Assembly: GCA_032622095.1 (NCBI GenBank)
Contig: CP136064.1
Location: forward strand, 278,775,614 to 278,839,613
Length of the DNA: 64,000 bases
From: Siphonodentalium dalli
Taxonomy: Eukaryota > Mollusca > Scaphopoda > Gadilida > Siphonodentaliidae
Direction: 5' to 3'
Below are positions 35,475 to 45,712 of the stretch, one piece after another. The position numbers were made by a program, and so were the translations under genes. Positions within the stretch are counted from its first letter, which is position 1, and each line of letters opens with the position of its first letter. A model generated the notes under the pieces. The model had not been told where the DNA came from, made no database searches, and saw nothing but the letters and a program-made list of their open reading frames with translations.

Positions 35475-36054
35475 AATCATCGTCTGAATCTTCAACCTTT
35501 AGATTTATTTCCAAGAGTTTCTTGAATTTTCTCATCGCTTCATCCGCAGCCCATTCATTATTATATCCGAGTTTGGTCAGCTTGACCATTTTCTTCATGA
35601 TATTGTTATGTATGGGGATGATTTCAATGGATGCTGGTATTCTATCAATCGTCTGTAACTTTTGAGAAATAGTTCAAAGTCTGCGTCGATGCATTCTCTT
35701 TGAGGTTTTTCCTCAGCCCCTTCTTCCGACACGCTCTCTTCTTTCATTAGTTGATATCTCATCCATCTAGTCTCCCGTCGCAATATGCATATATAACGAA
35801 CACGAGAATAAAATTTTGATGAAGTTTATTGAAAATTAATCATTGTCCGAATCTTCAATCCTTAGATTTATTTCCAAGAGTTTCTTGAATTTTCTCATCG
35901 CTTCATCCGCAGCCCATTGTATTTTTTTGATTTTGGAAATATTTTGAAGTTTTGAAATTTTGAAATTTGTTTTGTGTTTTGAAATTTTAGTTTGAATTTT
36001 GTTCTGTATCCTTTTAACGTACACCCCTGCGAGTGCCGTGTGTCCCTTTAACAT
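35475..36054 (-). pseudogene. Unrecognised coding fragments, tandemly duplicated, in the foldback loop
   Basis: Two direct copies of about 175 bp (35394-35568 and 35749-35918) each encode, on the minus strand, the same C-terminus: WAADEAMRKFKKLLEINL followed by an acidic tail (EDSDDD or EDSDND) and a stop. Most codon-changing differences are conservative. Each copy is followed by AATAAA-like and GGGAGAC..GATG sequence that restarts a frame. The better copy reads upstream, after one frameshift near 35630, into an acidic-then-helical segment (ADFELFLKSYRRL). I do not recognise the family. It may be the remains of a small protein of the foldback element, or a host gene fragment. Confidence 0.4.
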
Positions 36055-36197
36055 TCATCCACAGTGAGTGTCGTGTGTCCCTTTAGAGTGCATTGTGTCC
36101 CTTTAATATTCACACACCGAGATTGCATAATGTCCCTTTAACATGCATTGCGAGCACATTGTCTCTCTTTAATATTCGCACACCGAGATTGCCTCAT

Positions 36198-36927
36198 CGT
36201 CGCGTCAGAACTATAATGTCGTAACTCACATTGTCAACTTACCGAGAAAATGAAGGTTGAAGTTTTCAGTCAACATTTCTCATAATGTTGACAAAGCATG
36301 ACGTATTGTTGTATTTATCCCAATGAAAACTGGCATGAGCTGTCCATTGAACCACATATTTTTTCTGTTTACTCCCTCGTTTTCTTTTAAAAACCAATAA
36401 CTTGTTTGGAGATACGACATTTTCCGTACGCCAACGACGATTGGTTTCCATGCTATAAGGAAGTTGTGCTAATAAATACAGATTAAATAAATATGGTGGC
36501 AATCGCATGTGTCTATGAACTAACAAGTGCCTGTTCTACATTATGAATATTCACTCATTTGCATCATCATACAGAAATTTGTGGAACAATCACAAAATTT
36601 AAATCACCAAATGATGACGTGACTAGCATGTAGATACGACCCTATACATGTAGCACACATTTGAGAATTTACAAACACAAAACAGAAGTCACGTGGACAA
36701 CCTGAAGCATCCGATTGGCTGCTGTTGGACATACGACCTTATAGCACGAATAATTGTGAAGATCGCTCGAGATACGACATTTGTGTCAGTGGTTTTGTGA
36801 GAATATTTGCCATTCAAAGCAAAAACAGTTTGGCCCATCGGATTGGACTTTTTCTCACGATTCGAATGATATCAAATACTCATTTCCCGCCAAAATGGAG
36901 TTACGACATTATAGTTCTGATGCGACG
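36198..36927. mobile_element. 730-bp TIR element in the right foldback arm
   Basis: TIRs of about 29 bp read (C)GTCGCGTCAGAACTATAA.. at the left and the complement at the right. TCAT flanks both ends (36194-36197 and 36928-36931); removing the element restores the arm sequence GCCTCATGTCAC, matching its partner near 34960. The interior repeats ATACGACAT and TACGAC motifs near both ends. No transposase frame. Confidence 0.75.
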
Positions 36928-37480
36928 TCATGTCACTTTAACATCCACGCGCCGAGATTGCATCACACCCCCTTAACATTCACACTGAGTGCCTCATGTC
37001 TCTTTAAAATTCACATACCGAGAGTGCCGTCTTTTTAACATCATGAGCGCATTGTGTCCCTTTAATATTCAGGGCTGAAGCTACCCTTCGTTTACCGAGG
37101 TAACACGTGATATACATGTAGATAATACACCGTTCATAGGGAGTGACATCCAGTGGGGTCATCACGTAATACACGAACGTATTAGGTCATGTACTTTTCG
37201 TGACGTCAGAATATGCGTGGGTGGCCCCAAACTGGGGTACTGCAGAACAAATAGTCATGTATTTCCGTGACGTCAGAATATGCGTGGGTGGCCCCCAACT
37301 GAGTGCCTCATGTCACATACCGAGCGTGTTGTCTCTTTAAACATCGCCAGAGCATTGTCTCCCTTTAATATTCAAGGCGGAAGCTACCCATCGTTCATCG
37401 CTTAGTTTACATAACATTACACCCTTTGTCACTCACACATTGCAAGCGCATTGTCTCCCTTTAATATTCACAGACTGAGT

Positions 37481-37789
37481 GCATTGTGTCCCTTTAATAT
37501 TCAAGGCTGAAGCTACCCCTCGTTCACCGAGGTCATCACGTAATATACATGTAGATAATACACCGTTCATAGGGAGTGACTTCAGATTATGCCAATTAGC
37601 CCAACCAACTGGTGTACTGCTGTGCATATAGGCCATGCACGTGACCGCAGCTTATGCAAATTTGCCCGAAGCTGGGCTACTGCATAGGAAGTAGGTCAAG
37701 TACTTCCGTGATGTAACAAAATGCGTGGACGGCCGTCAACTGGGTGGGTTATCATCACACAGGCATTGATATTGTAATGACTATATATA
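37481..37789. repeat. Duplicated right-arm block and spacer
   Basis: GAAGCTACCC(T/C)TCGTT.ACCGAGG, then TACATGTAGATAATACACCG, occurs at about 37076 and again at about 37510, so part of the foldback arm is directly duplicated. From about 37590 the match fades. Confidence 0.6.
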
Positions 37790-38106
37790 TATTCAACAGT
37801 TTATATATCTCGATTATGTCTCTAAATATTCCATATTTTAAAGACATCAGATTGAGTCTTATCATTCGGTCTCGGTAGCATCGAGTTTTGATCTGACGAA
37901 CTTCTAGTTTCGTTGCTTTTCTTTGTATTTCTCTAACACAATGCCTTGATATTTGTGATGTGGGCTCCATGCAGAGTTACAGTATTCGATGATAGGTATT
38001 ACCATGCTTATGTAGAGCGACTAGAAAGTGTCGATGTCCAAGTTCGTGAAAGTTCTGTTGACTATGCCGCTGATTTGAGAAGCTTTATTGTTTAGGATAT
38101 TGTAGG
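37790..38106 (-). pseudogene. LINE reverse transcriptase C-terminal fragment
   Basis: The minus-strand conceptual reading gives NNKASQISGIVNRTF, then SLYISMVIPIIEYCNSAWSP, then (after a frameshift near 37930) REIQRKATK..RLNLMSLKYG and YKLLN. This order (an LEYGNxxWSP-like motif, a QRRATK-like motif, RL..L.SL..R) is the region C-terminal to the RT fingers and palm in Jockey/CR1-type LINEs. There is one stop near 38023 and at least one frameshift. Both ends are truncated. Confidence 0.75.
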
Positions 38107-38144
38107 AAGACTAATCTGGCCGTGTCAAATTGAGCTATAGCGAT

Positions 38145-38335
38145 GGGATATCTCGCATGACAACACATTTCGGGTTTCCGTGGGGTGTGTATTCGCTGGA
38201 TATCTTATATAGTTGCAGTATGTAACTATTATGACCGTGTGGGATTTCTCGCAGGACAACACATTTCGGGTTTTCGTGGGGTGTGTATCTGCTGGATGTC
38301 TTATAGTTGCAGTATGTAACAATTATGACCGCGTT
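38145..38335. repeat. Two-copy 96-bp tandem duplication
   Basis: GGGATATCTCGCATGACAAC (38145) and GGGATTTCTCGCAGGACAAC (38241) start two copies that stay about 90% similar to the end (TATGTAACAATTATGACCG). Confidence 0.85.
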
Positions 38336-39348
38336 AATTGCTTTCGGTGTTTAGGTATGAACAATGGCTGGACCATGCACTCTTGGCGGGAACACAATAC
38401 CTCCGATTTTTGATCCGCATTTAGAAGCTTTCTGGTGTGGTGAATGAGAAACCTGCATTAATAAGCCGTAGTTGTTTGTAATAATTCGAAGGATTGGTTG
38501 TTTTAACGGAATTCTGAGGCGGTGAATTCATGTAACCAATATATTTTATATTAGAATTTATATTTATGGCTAATAATATGATCTTGATGATTATGGTTTT
38601 CTTGGCATTTCTTATACAAGCATTTCAACAATGTCTATGTCGCCATGATTTGTCGTTTGAATTGTGGAGCAATGGTCTTGATGGCGAATTCAAAGTGCGC
38701 GAATTCAAAACTGAGCGCAAAATAGTACTGTGCGAATTTTAATACAACTAAGGTATCTATTTTGAGGTGTGGGCTTTTAACCCATACCTATAGATTGTTT
38801 ACATAAAAAGGTGGTAGGGTTGGCATTCGGGAATGGCATAATTTGACCCCTAAGTGGTAAAATTGTCCCAAGAAAAATTGGCAATTATCTATCTCTTTTT
38901 AGGGGGTAAGTTAATTGCCCCCACCAGGAGAGATAGTCCTCCCCCATATTGATGGAAGAGTAATAGCAATCCCATGATGGGGTAGATTTGCCCCCTATAG
39001 AGGGCATATTTGCCACCCTGTTGTTTATTGCGTACTGGTGCACCTTGATTAAGTGTTACTATATTGTAACCAATGACATTACCAGAAATAAGAGTATATT
39101 AGCCGATTCACGATGAAATTTTATTGATCGGAACAACACAATATGCTTTGCAATTTCCACGGTTACATGCAGTTGACAACTCGCGCTGGTAGACTGATTG
39201 AGTGACATCCCGCGACACTTTCGTGGCTAGGCATGTCAGCGAGTACAGAGTAATATTTTGATTCCAAGAAATCACGGTGCACTTGGTGGGAACTGCGACA
39301 TGAGGAATTGTTCGAGTCTGATAAATGCTATGGTTCCGGTGTAAAAAC
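38336..39348. other. Gene-free stretch
   Basis: No recognised gene. At 38810-39020 there is a run of short CCCC/GGGG-rich segments (TTGCCCCC, TTTGACCCC) without clear periodicity. Confidence 0.4.
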
Positions 39349-41383
39349 CCTGCCACACTCAGGCCGCCACTTGCATTGCGCTGCAAAGGTACCAAAATAT
39401 GAGTAACGCACAGGAGGAGCGCGGAAAACTGTCCAAAATTGTATTTTTTTTAAAACAAAGTATGCTCCTATTGCGTTCCTACTTTGTCAAGTCTCACGCT
39501 CTTAGTGCGTTCAAGTCGCTGTCATTGTGTTGCTAGTACGTTCTCAATAAGTTTGCACACCGTTCTCTGCGCGGGCGCGGATAATACAGATATCGCCTCC
39601 TGCGTTCTCCTGGCATAGTCAGTTTTTAGGTCGTGGGGAAAATACCCAACAATCCGCAATATATTAGCTGTCCGATTAAACCACTGTCACACTCCGCTGC
39701 GATCAGGCCGGCGCTTGCCTTGCGCTGAAAAATAATCAAAGCGCCAAGCAAAGCGCACTAAGGTATCCAAGAACCTATTGGTGACGCAGTTGACACTGGC
39801 TAGGACGGGAGAGGGTCCCCGTGATCGCACCAGAGCGCCGCGCTTGTTTTGTGCATGCACAAAACAAGCGCAGAGGTTCTGCGTTCTGACCGGGACGCAG
39901 TGCTGTCGCCGAGGAAACGAAAAGCGAGCGGCGTGAGCGTCCCGTGGACGTAGCAAGGATCGCAGCAAGAAATCATCTCTTTCGTCTCTCTCCCGACTTC
40001 GACGCTCTTATTGCGCTACCACGTAGTATTGTGGACTGGTTCCCGATCATAGAACGTCCACACGATATTGCCACTGCAAATATGGCTCTCGCTATATGTC
40101 CAAGCGTGACCAATGGCGTTCTTCCAACGCTTGCAGCCGGTTTACACTACGATCCCACTTTGAAATGCGATCTGCTCACCCACACCATCGGAGTTTGCAT
40201 ATAATATGTAAATTTAAACTGGAATCAGGTGTACATGTATTTCGTCGCGAATGTGGCACATAATATATGACATGGAATACGCAACAAGAATAGTGCACGT
40301 GAAGTGGCACCTAAAGGAATCCAATGTATTCCGTATATACATGTGCTGCATGTACATTTGGTTTGGTTTATTACGATTTATCGTCGTTCTAGCCGCTAGG
40401 CCACACACGACGTTGTCAATTTTACGGGTGGAGGAAAAACCACGCAGAGGCTTGTGCTACTTGTAAACAGGCATAAACAATCATGGGAATGGTGCTGTCA
40501 CCCTCCATAGGTCATGTGATTCAAAAATAAAAAAGGCATACATTAAGCCGATCTATTTAGCCCTGACGAAATTCGCGTTATCACTATCATCCTATAGTGT
40601 AAAATTGAATCGAAACATATGCTCAATTTAAATTATGACCATATATCCGGAACATATAAAACATATAAGTTTGACAATTTCTGACACTTTTTCTCCTGTG
40701 TGTTACTCTCATTTTGATACAATTTCAACTCAAAGCAAGCGCCAGCGTGATCGCAGCGAAGTGTGACAAGGGTGTGAGCAGATCGCATTTCAAAGTAGGA
40801 TCGATCGTACTGTAAACCTGCTGTAAACGCCGGAAGAACGCCATTTATAACGCTTGGGCGTATAGCGAGCGCCACCGTCGCAGTGGCAGCACAGCGTGGA
40901 CGTTCTATGAGCGGGAACTAGTCCATAACGCCTCATGACAGCGCAGAAAGATCGTGATAAGTTTGGGAGAGAATCGCAATGGGCGTAATAATGACGGGAA
41001 AGACACGTAGTGAGAGTCTGATAAGCTTACTGTAGTCGCAAAGGACAAGATTGATTTCTTGCTGCGACCACGAGTAGCTAATATGCGCTGTTGCTACGTC
41101 CACACGACGCTCACGTCGCTCGCTTTGCGCTTTGCTTTGCGCTGTCACGGCGATAGTACTACGCCTTGGTCAGAACGCCGAGCCTCTGCGCTTGTTTTGT
41201 GCATGCACAAAACAAGCTCGGCGCTCTGGTGCCTATGTGCGATCATGGGGACCCTCTCCCGTCGTAGCCAGTGTCCACTGCGTTACCAATCGGTTCTTGG
41301 CGACCTTAGTGCGTTTAGGTGGGCCCTTTGATACTTTTGCAGCGCAATACAAGCGCCGACCTGATCGCAGCGGAGTGTGACAG
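39349..41383. mobile_element. Nested TIR elements sharing one terminal sequence
   Basis: The terminal sequence CTGTCACACTCCGCTGCGAT or a variant appears four times: forward at 39349 (degenerate) and 39684, and reversed ending near 40770 (GCGAAGTGTGACAAG) and 41383. The main arms, 39684-40195 and about 40770-41383, pair with divergence over about 510-610 bp. Each arm holds a palindrome around TTTTGTGCATGCACAAAA (39840-39871, 32 bp and perfect; 41188-41217). Frames such as 39944-40204 (+) are not conserved between arms, so I read them as non-coding. Confidence 0.7.
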
Positions 41384-41725
41384 GGGCTTTACAGGACATC
41401 TCCCCCTGGATACCCCCGCCCCGCGATGGATATCTTCCCCGGGGGCCGTTTCATTACAAAATAAGCAAAGTAAGCAATAAAACCGTAAGAGTATTTTTTA
41501 TCATGTAGGTGCTGGTGGGGGGGGGTGGAAATATCCAGGGTGGATATCTCCTATCCCCACACCAGCCTAAAACCTGACTCAAACAAAACAAATTTAAATT
41601 TCAAAAAACATTTTTTTCTGGCCATTTCAGGGTCAAACTATCAAATGTGTGAAACAAATATTTTGTCACTTGAAAAAAAAATTAAATTAAAAAAAAAACA
41701 ATTTCTGGCCATTTCAGGGTCAAGC
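41384..41725. other. Gene-free spacer
   Basis: It contains GGATATC/CCAGGGTGG motifs (41400-41560, similar to 43675-43695) and two copies of TTCTGGCCATTTCAGGGTCA (41617 and 41702). Confidence 0.45.
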
Positions 41726-43627
41726 GTACGGTGGCTGGTTAGCGCCAAGCAAATTTAGTTATTAACTTGCAGTATTACTATCTTGCAGCTGCAAGTTAGT
41801 TATCTTGCAACCGCAAGTTACTATATTTCAGCGGCAAGTTAGTTATCTTGCACCATTAAGTTAGCTATCCTGCAAGTTGCTGCAAGTTACTAGCTCTCTA
41901 GCTGCAAGTTAATTATATTGCAGCTGTTAGTTAGCTATCTTGCATGTGCAAGTTACTATCTTGCACCTGCAATTTAGCTATCTTGCATATGCATGTTATT
42001 ATCTTGCAGCTGCAAGTTAGTTATCTTGTTCCTGCAAGTTAGCTACCTTGGACCTGGGCATGGCAATCAAGAGCTTTTGGGGGGTTTAGAATATGTCATT
42101 TTCGGTGGGGGATCCAGCGAAACACACTTGAAATCCTAAACGCTCTGTACAGTCACGCTGGATCCCACACCCATTGGGCCTAACCTTGGACTACAGCCTA
42201 TACTATGAAGTGGTGCAGCATTTTAAGGGCATGTCCAAATTATAAACACACCTGATCACACCTGGACAATATAACTGTTGTATATCGAAAAAAGGCAAAT
42301 TGGAAGTTGCCGTCATTAGCCCAGAATCATGGTATTTGGATAGTCAGCTATCTTGCATGTGCAAGTTATTATCTTTCACCTGCATTGTTAGCTATCTAGA
42401 TTTTAAGGATAACCTAAATATGATAGAACCCACCAGAAAGCCGCCTAAATATTTTGAATCAGGAAACAGAAAATATAGTATTTTCCACTGTAGGATAAGA
42501 AACTCCTGCAGTGATCTCCGCTTAGATATGTTCGAAAATTATATAGCAGATACCCCAAACTGTAAATGTGGATACGAATATGAAAGTGATATGCACTTTT
42601 TCCTAAATTGCCCCCTATATAATGTACAAAGGTTAGAACTATACCGTAAACTGGACGACCTCAACTTTAAAATTAACAATTACAAGCAATTACTTTGGGG
42701 AAACTCAAGTGAAACTCCATCAAGGAATGAAAAGATGTTCCGCATTGTTCAGGCATATATAGCTGCAACAAAGCGTTTTGAACCGGACAATACTGATACT
42801 GAATAAATAATTGTCTGACTACATTAAAGCTACGGACCAAACAAATGTAAACATATAGCACATAATACCCTTCAAAACAAAGGCCACTATTTCTCAGTTT
42901 CTATTTCCATGGAGAGAGAGAGAGGGGGCGGGCAGAACGCTAGTATTATACAAACACAGAACCGGATTATCACACACTCTTTACACAAGTTATCTTCTCT
43001 TTTGTAGACCAAATTTGCAACCTTATCATGTATATTTTCTCTGTCATCTTGTTAAATTCATATATATATATTGTATCTGGGAGCAGGGACATTGTAAGTT
43101 GTTAAAACTTGTACCCCAATCCCGTTGTAATGAATTTACAATAAAATATGTTTAAAGTAAAAGTTAGCTATCTTGCAAGTGTCAGTTATTATCTTGCACA
43201 TGTAAGACAGCTAACTTGCAGGTGAAAGATAATAACTTGCGGCTACAAGATATCTAACTTACAGGTGCAAGATAGAAACTTGCAGCGCACGATAATAACT
43301 TGCAGCTACAAGATAGCTAACTTGCATGTGCAAGATAGTAACTTGCAGCTGCTAGATAACTAACTTTCAGCTGAAATGTAACAACTTGCATGTGCAAGAT
43401 AACTAGCTATCAAAATAGCATGGTTCTAGGTTAATGACGTCAACTTCCAATTCGTCATTTTCGAATACAACAGTTCTGAAAATCTCCCCCAACTGGCTCT
43501 CTGGAATGGGTATTTAAGCAATTTGCAGTGACTTGCAGCTGCAAGATAATTAACTTGCAAATGCAAGATAGTAACCTGCAGCTGCAAGTTAATAATAAAT
43601 TTGCTTGGCGCTAACCAGCCATTGTAC
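41726..43627. mobile_element. Foldback element built of CTTGCA/TGCAAG units
   Basis: The ends are GTAC.GTGGCTGGTTAGCGCC (41726) and GGCGCTAACCAGCCATTGTAC (43607-43627, complement). Both arms consist of units of about 21-22 bp alternating TTAGTTATCTTGCA and CTGCAAGTTA, many forming CTTGCAGCTGCAAG palindromes. Left arm about 41726-42055, right arm about 43170-43627. A non-repetitive middle (42056-42380) includes CCTGGGCATGGCAATC. The uninterrupted length was about 1.1 kb before a LINE inserted. No transposase. Confidence 0.75.
42398..43162 (+). pseudogene. 5'-truncated LINE insertion: ORF2 C-terminus and 3' UTR
   Basis: GTTAGCTATCT occurs on both sides (42387-42397 and 43163-43173), an 11-bp target-site duplication. 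The coding part, about 42399-42806, encodes the extreme C-terminus of a LINE ORF2: FHCRIRNSCSDLRLDMF, then a CKCG...H...C zinc knuckle, then a basic helix and stop. No RT domain is present, so this is a short 5' truncation product. The 3' UTR contains GAGAGAGAG (42913) and TATATATA, and ends at ACAATAAAATATG..AAAGTAAAA. The frame begins before the insertion only by chance. Confidence 0.85.
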
Positions 43628-44412
43628 AAACGATATAAAATGAGTGAAATTCTTTTTTAGTCATACATGTGGGGGGATATCCAGGGTGGGGGGATGTGTT
43701 AACCCTGTTTAAACTCTCTCAGATATACTCATGCAGTTTTAGCCGCTCCAGGCCCTGATATACACACCGTCTGAGATTGTTTGAATCATAATTCTGTGCG
43801 TGCATATTTGCATTTTCTTGTCTCTTATTTGCATTGCTAATTGATATATTTTCCATGTTCATGTCTTTCTTTGGAACATAGCAATGTTCTCGTATATTTG
43901 GGATCTGTTGAGCAGTTATAATTGTCCTGGGCCCTATTTCATGAAGCAATGTCATAAGATTATCTTAAGATGGAATTAATCTAACATCTAAGGTGGATCT
44001 TATGATGTAACTTTTCTGTTTCAAGAACGCGTTTCACAAAACAAGATTAAGTCCTACTTAAGTAGTAAGTTAAGTTCCCGCTCATTTAGACTGGTTATCG
44101 ACAATTTTCTACAGTCCGGAACAAAAAAATGTGGGCTTGTGCAATCTGCTAATGCTCCAGCTAATGTATGACTTTCTGACTGGATCTCATCCAATGGAAC
44201 CTCGCGAGTTATTCACCTAATTTTATGACCGTGGCTTTTCTAATTAATGATTGTAAATACAAGTAATACATAAAGAGTTTTGCGTGATATGACCAATCGA
44301 TATAAATATATAGGTTAAACTCGCGTGGTCACTCATCCGTATGCTCCCTTGATTTCGAATTAATTTCTAAATGATCCTATACACAAAATTGTATATTTTA
44401 TAATTGACCACA
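43628..44412. other. Gene-free stretch
   Basis: No recognised gene. The frame at 43719-43955 (-) has no domain I recognise. Confidence 0.4.
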
Positions 44413-45712
44413 TAGTCCGGGAGCTAATAGGGGTACCCTTGCACCCCCCCTGGGACTTACTTCACCCCACTCATTTTGTTCCTTATTATGTCCTTCAACT
44501 TTTAAGCAATGTTAACAAGAAAAAAAAGTGGCCGTGTAGACTCTAGACAAGATGGCGTCCATCATGGCCGCCGTTTTTCAGCCCAGACCCTAAGTCAGTT
44601 TTATGCAAATTATAGCGGGAAAATCTTGTAAAATGTATACAAATGTATATATTTTCGTGAAGCTGAGACATAATGACACATTTTTGAGCCAAAATTGAAA
44701 CTCACTATCCAAGATGGCCGCCAAAATGGCCACCGGAAGTTGAAAATATAACATTTTTTCACAAATATCTTCTAGATCAATTCATGCTGTTTGGAACTGG
44801 TTGAGTAATGCAACTTTATTTTGTGTTTTGTATATTAACTGATCATTGGAGCAACGAAATATGCAATTATTGGGGTCCTAACCCCTTCCGATCCCTCAAA
44901 AATTCGATTTTACAGAATGCGGTATAAAATTTCACAAAAAATCACAATTGGGATTCTAGTCATATTTCAACAAGAAATGAACAGAACTTTGTAATGTAAG
45001 TGAGGCATATCATTAACTATTAATGTTCCAAATCACTGGGACCAAAATTCTTACTTTGGCTCAAAATGGCTGCCAATATGGCCGCCAAAATATGGAAAAT
45101 GGTAAATATTACACCAGCGTGTCCTGCAATCGCTTACAAGTTGTGGTTGATGTATACAATTGGCTAATCTGTATTCTATACATTGCATACTAACATGTCT
45201 AATGCACCATGGATCATTTTTACTATTGTCACCACTGACATCACCAGAAATATGGGATTTTTCTCTCACAAACTTGACAAAAATATTGGCAAAAATTCAC
45301 TTTTCAGGGTTCGACCATTTGTTCAAGTAAACTGCAACTATCTTTGGTATCAAAGGTGTTTATTGTCTTGGTCTATCTTAAGTGTGTCACACTGTGATGT
45401 TTAAAGACTGAAATGCTCAAGATGGCTTCCAAAATGGCAACCAAATTTGTAAAAAGTTAAAAAGTTAACATATCCCGAACATTATTCTCTGCGTTATCCG
45501 AAAAAGATAGCAAATTGTGACTCACTTGGTTATTTTACATATTAGTTAATTAACTGACAAATACGTTCTATTATATTTGTTCCAGTTCCGTATGGGGCAT
45601 GACAAATTCATTTTAAAGTTGCAGTATGGAATTTTGCGGAGAACCTCTTTTGTGATTCTGGCCATATTATTGAAAGGAAATGAGCAGAACTTTGAGACGG
45701 AACTGAGATTAA
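44413..45712 (+). repeat. Left arm of a 4.8-kb foldback element
   Basis: It begins TAGTCCGGGAGCTAATAGG; the right arm ends with the complement at 49202. The arms pair over about 1.3 kb with scattered substitutions and are bounded by TA on both sides, which would fit a TA target. It carries four pairs of ATGGC motifs: CAAGATGGCGTCC/ATCATGGCCGCC (44548), CAAGATGGCCGCC/AAAATGGCCACC (44710), CAAAATGGCTGCC/AATATGGCCGCC (45062), CAAGATGGCTTCC/AAAATGGCAACC (45418). Confidence 0.85.

Larger units (their letters stand above)
34538..37480. repeat. Foldback array of TTAAAGGGA(G/C)AC units
   Basis: Left arm 34538-35155 pairs with right arm about 36003-37480, once the 730-bp insertion and internal copy-number changes are allowed for. 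Outer pairs include AATATTAAAGGGAGACAATG with its complement near 37450, and AAAGTACATGACCTAATACG near 34760 with its complement near 37180. The inner pair is GCAGGGGGTGT.. near 35127 with ACACCCCTGC near 36025. Each arm is made of units of about 50 bp with GACATGAGGCA or GACAATGCGCT. A second partial right-arm copy continues to about 37740. Confidence 0.75.

Noticed and set aside
41726-43627. Possible CRISPR-like array of CTTGCA repeats
   Set aside because: Half-sites alternate in orientation with a 21-22 bp period and no spacers; the structure is a foldback transposon.
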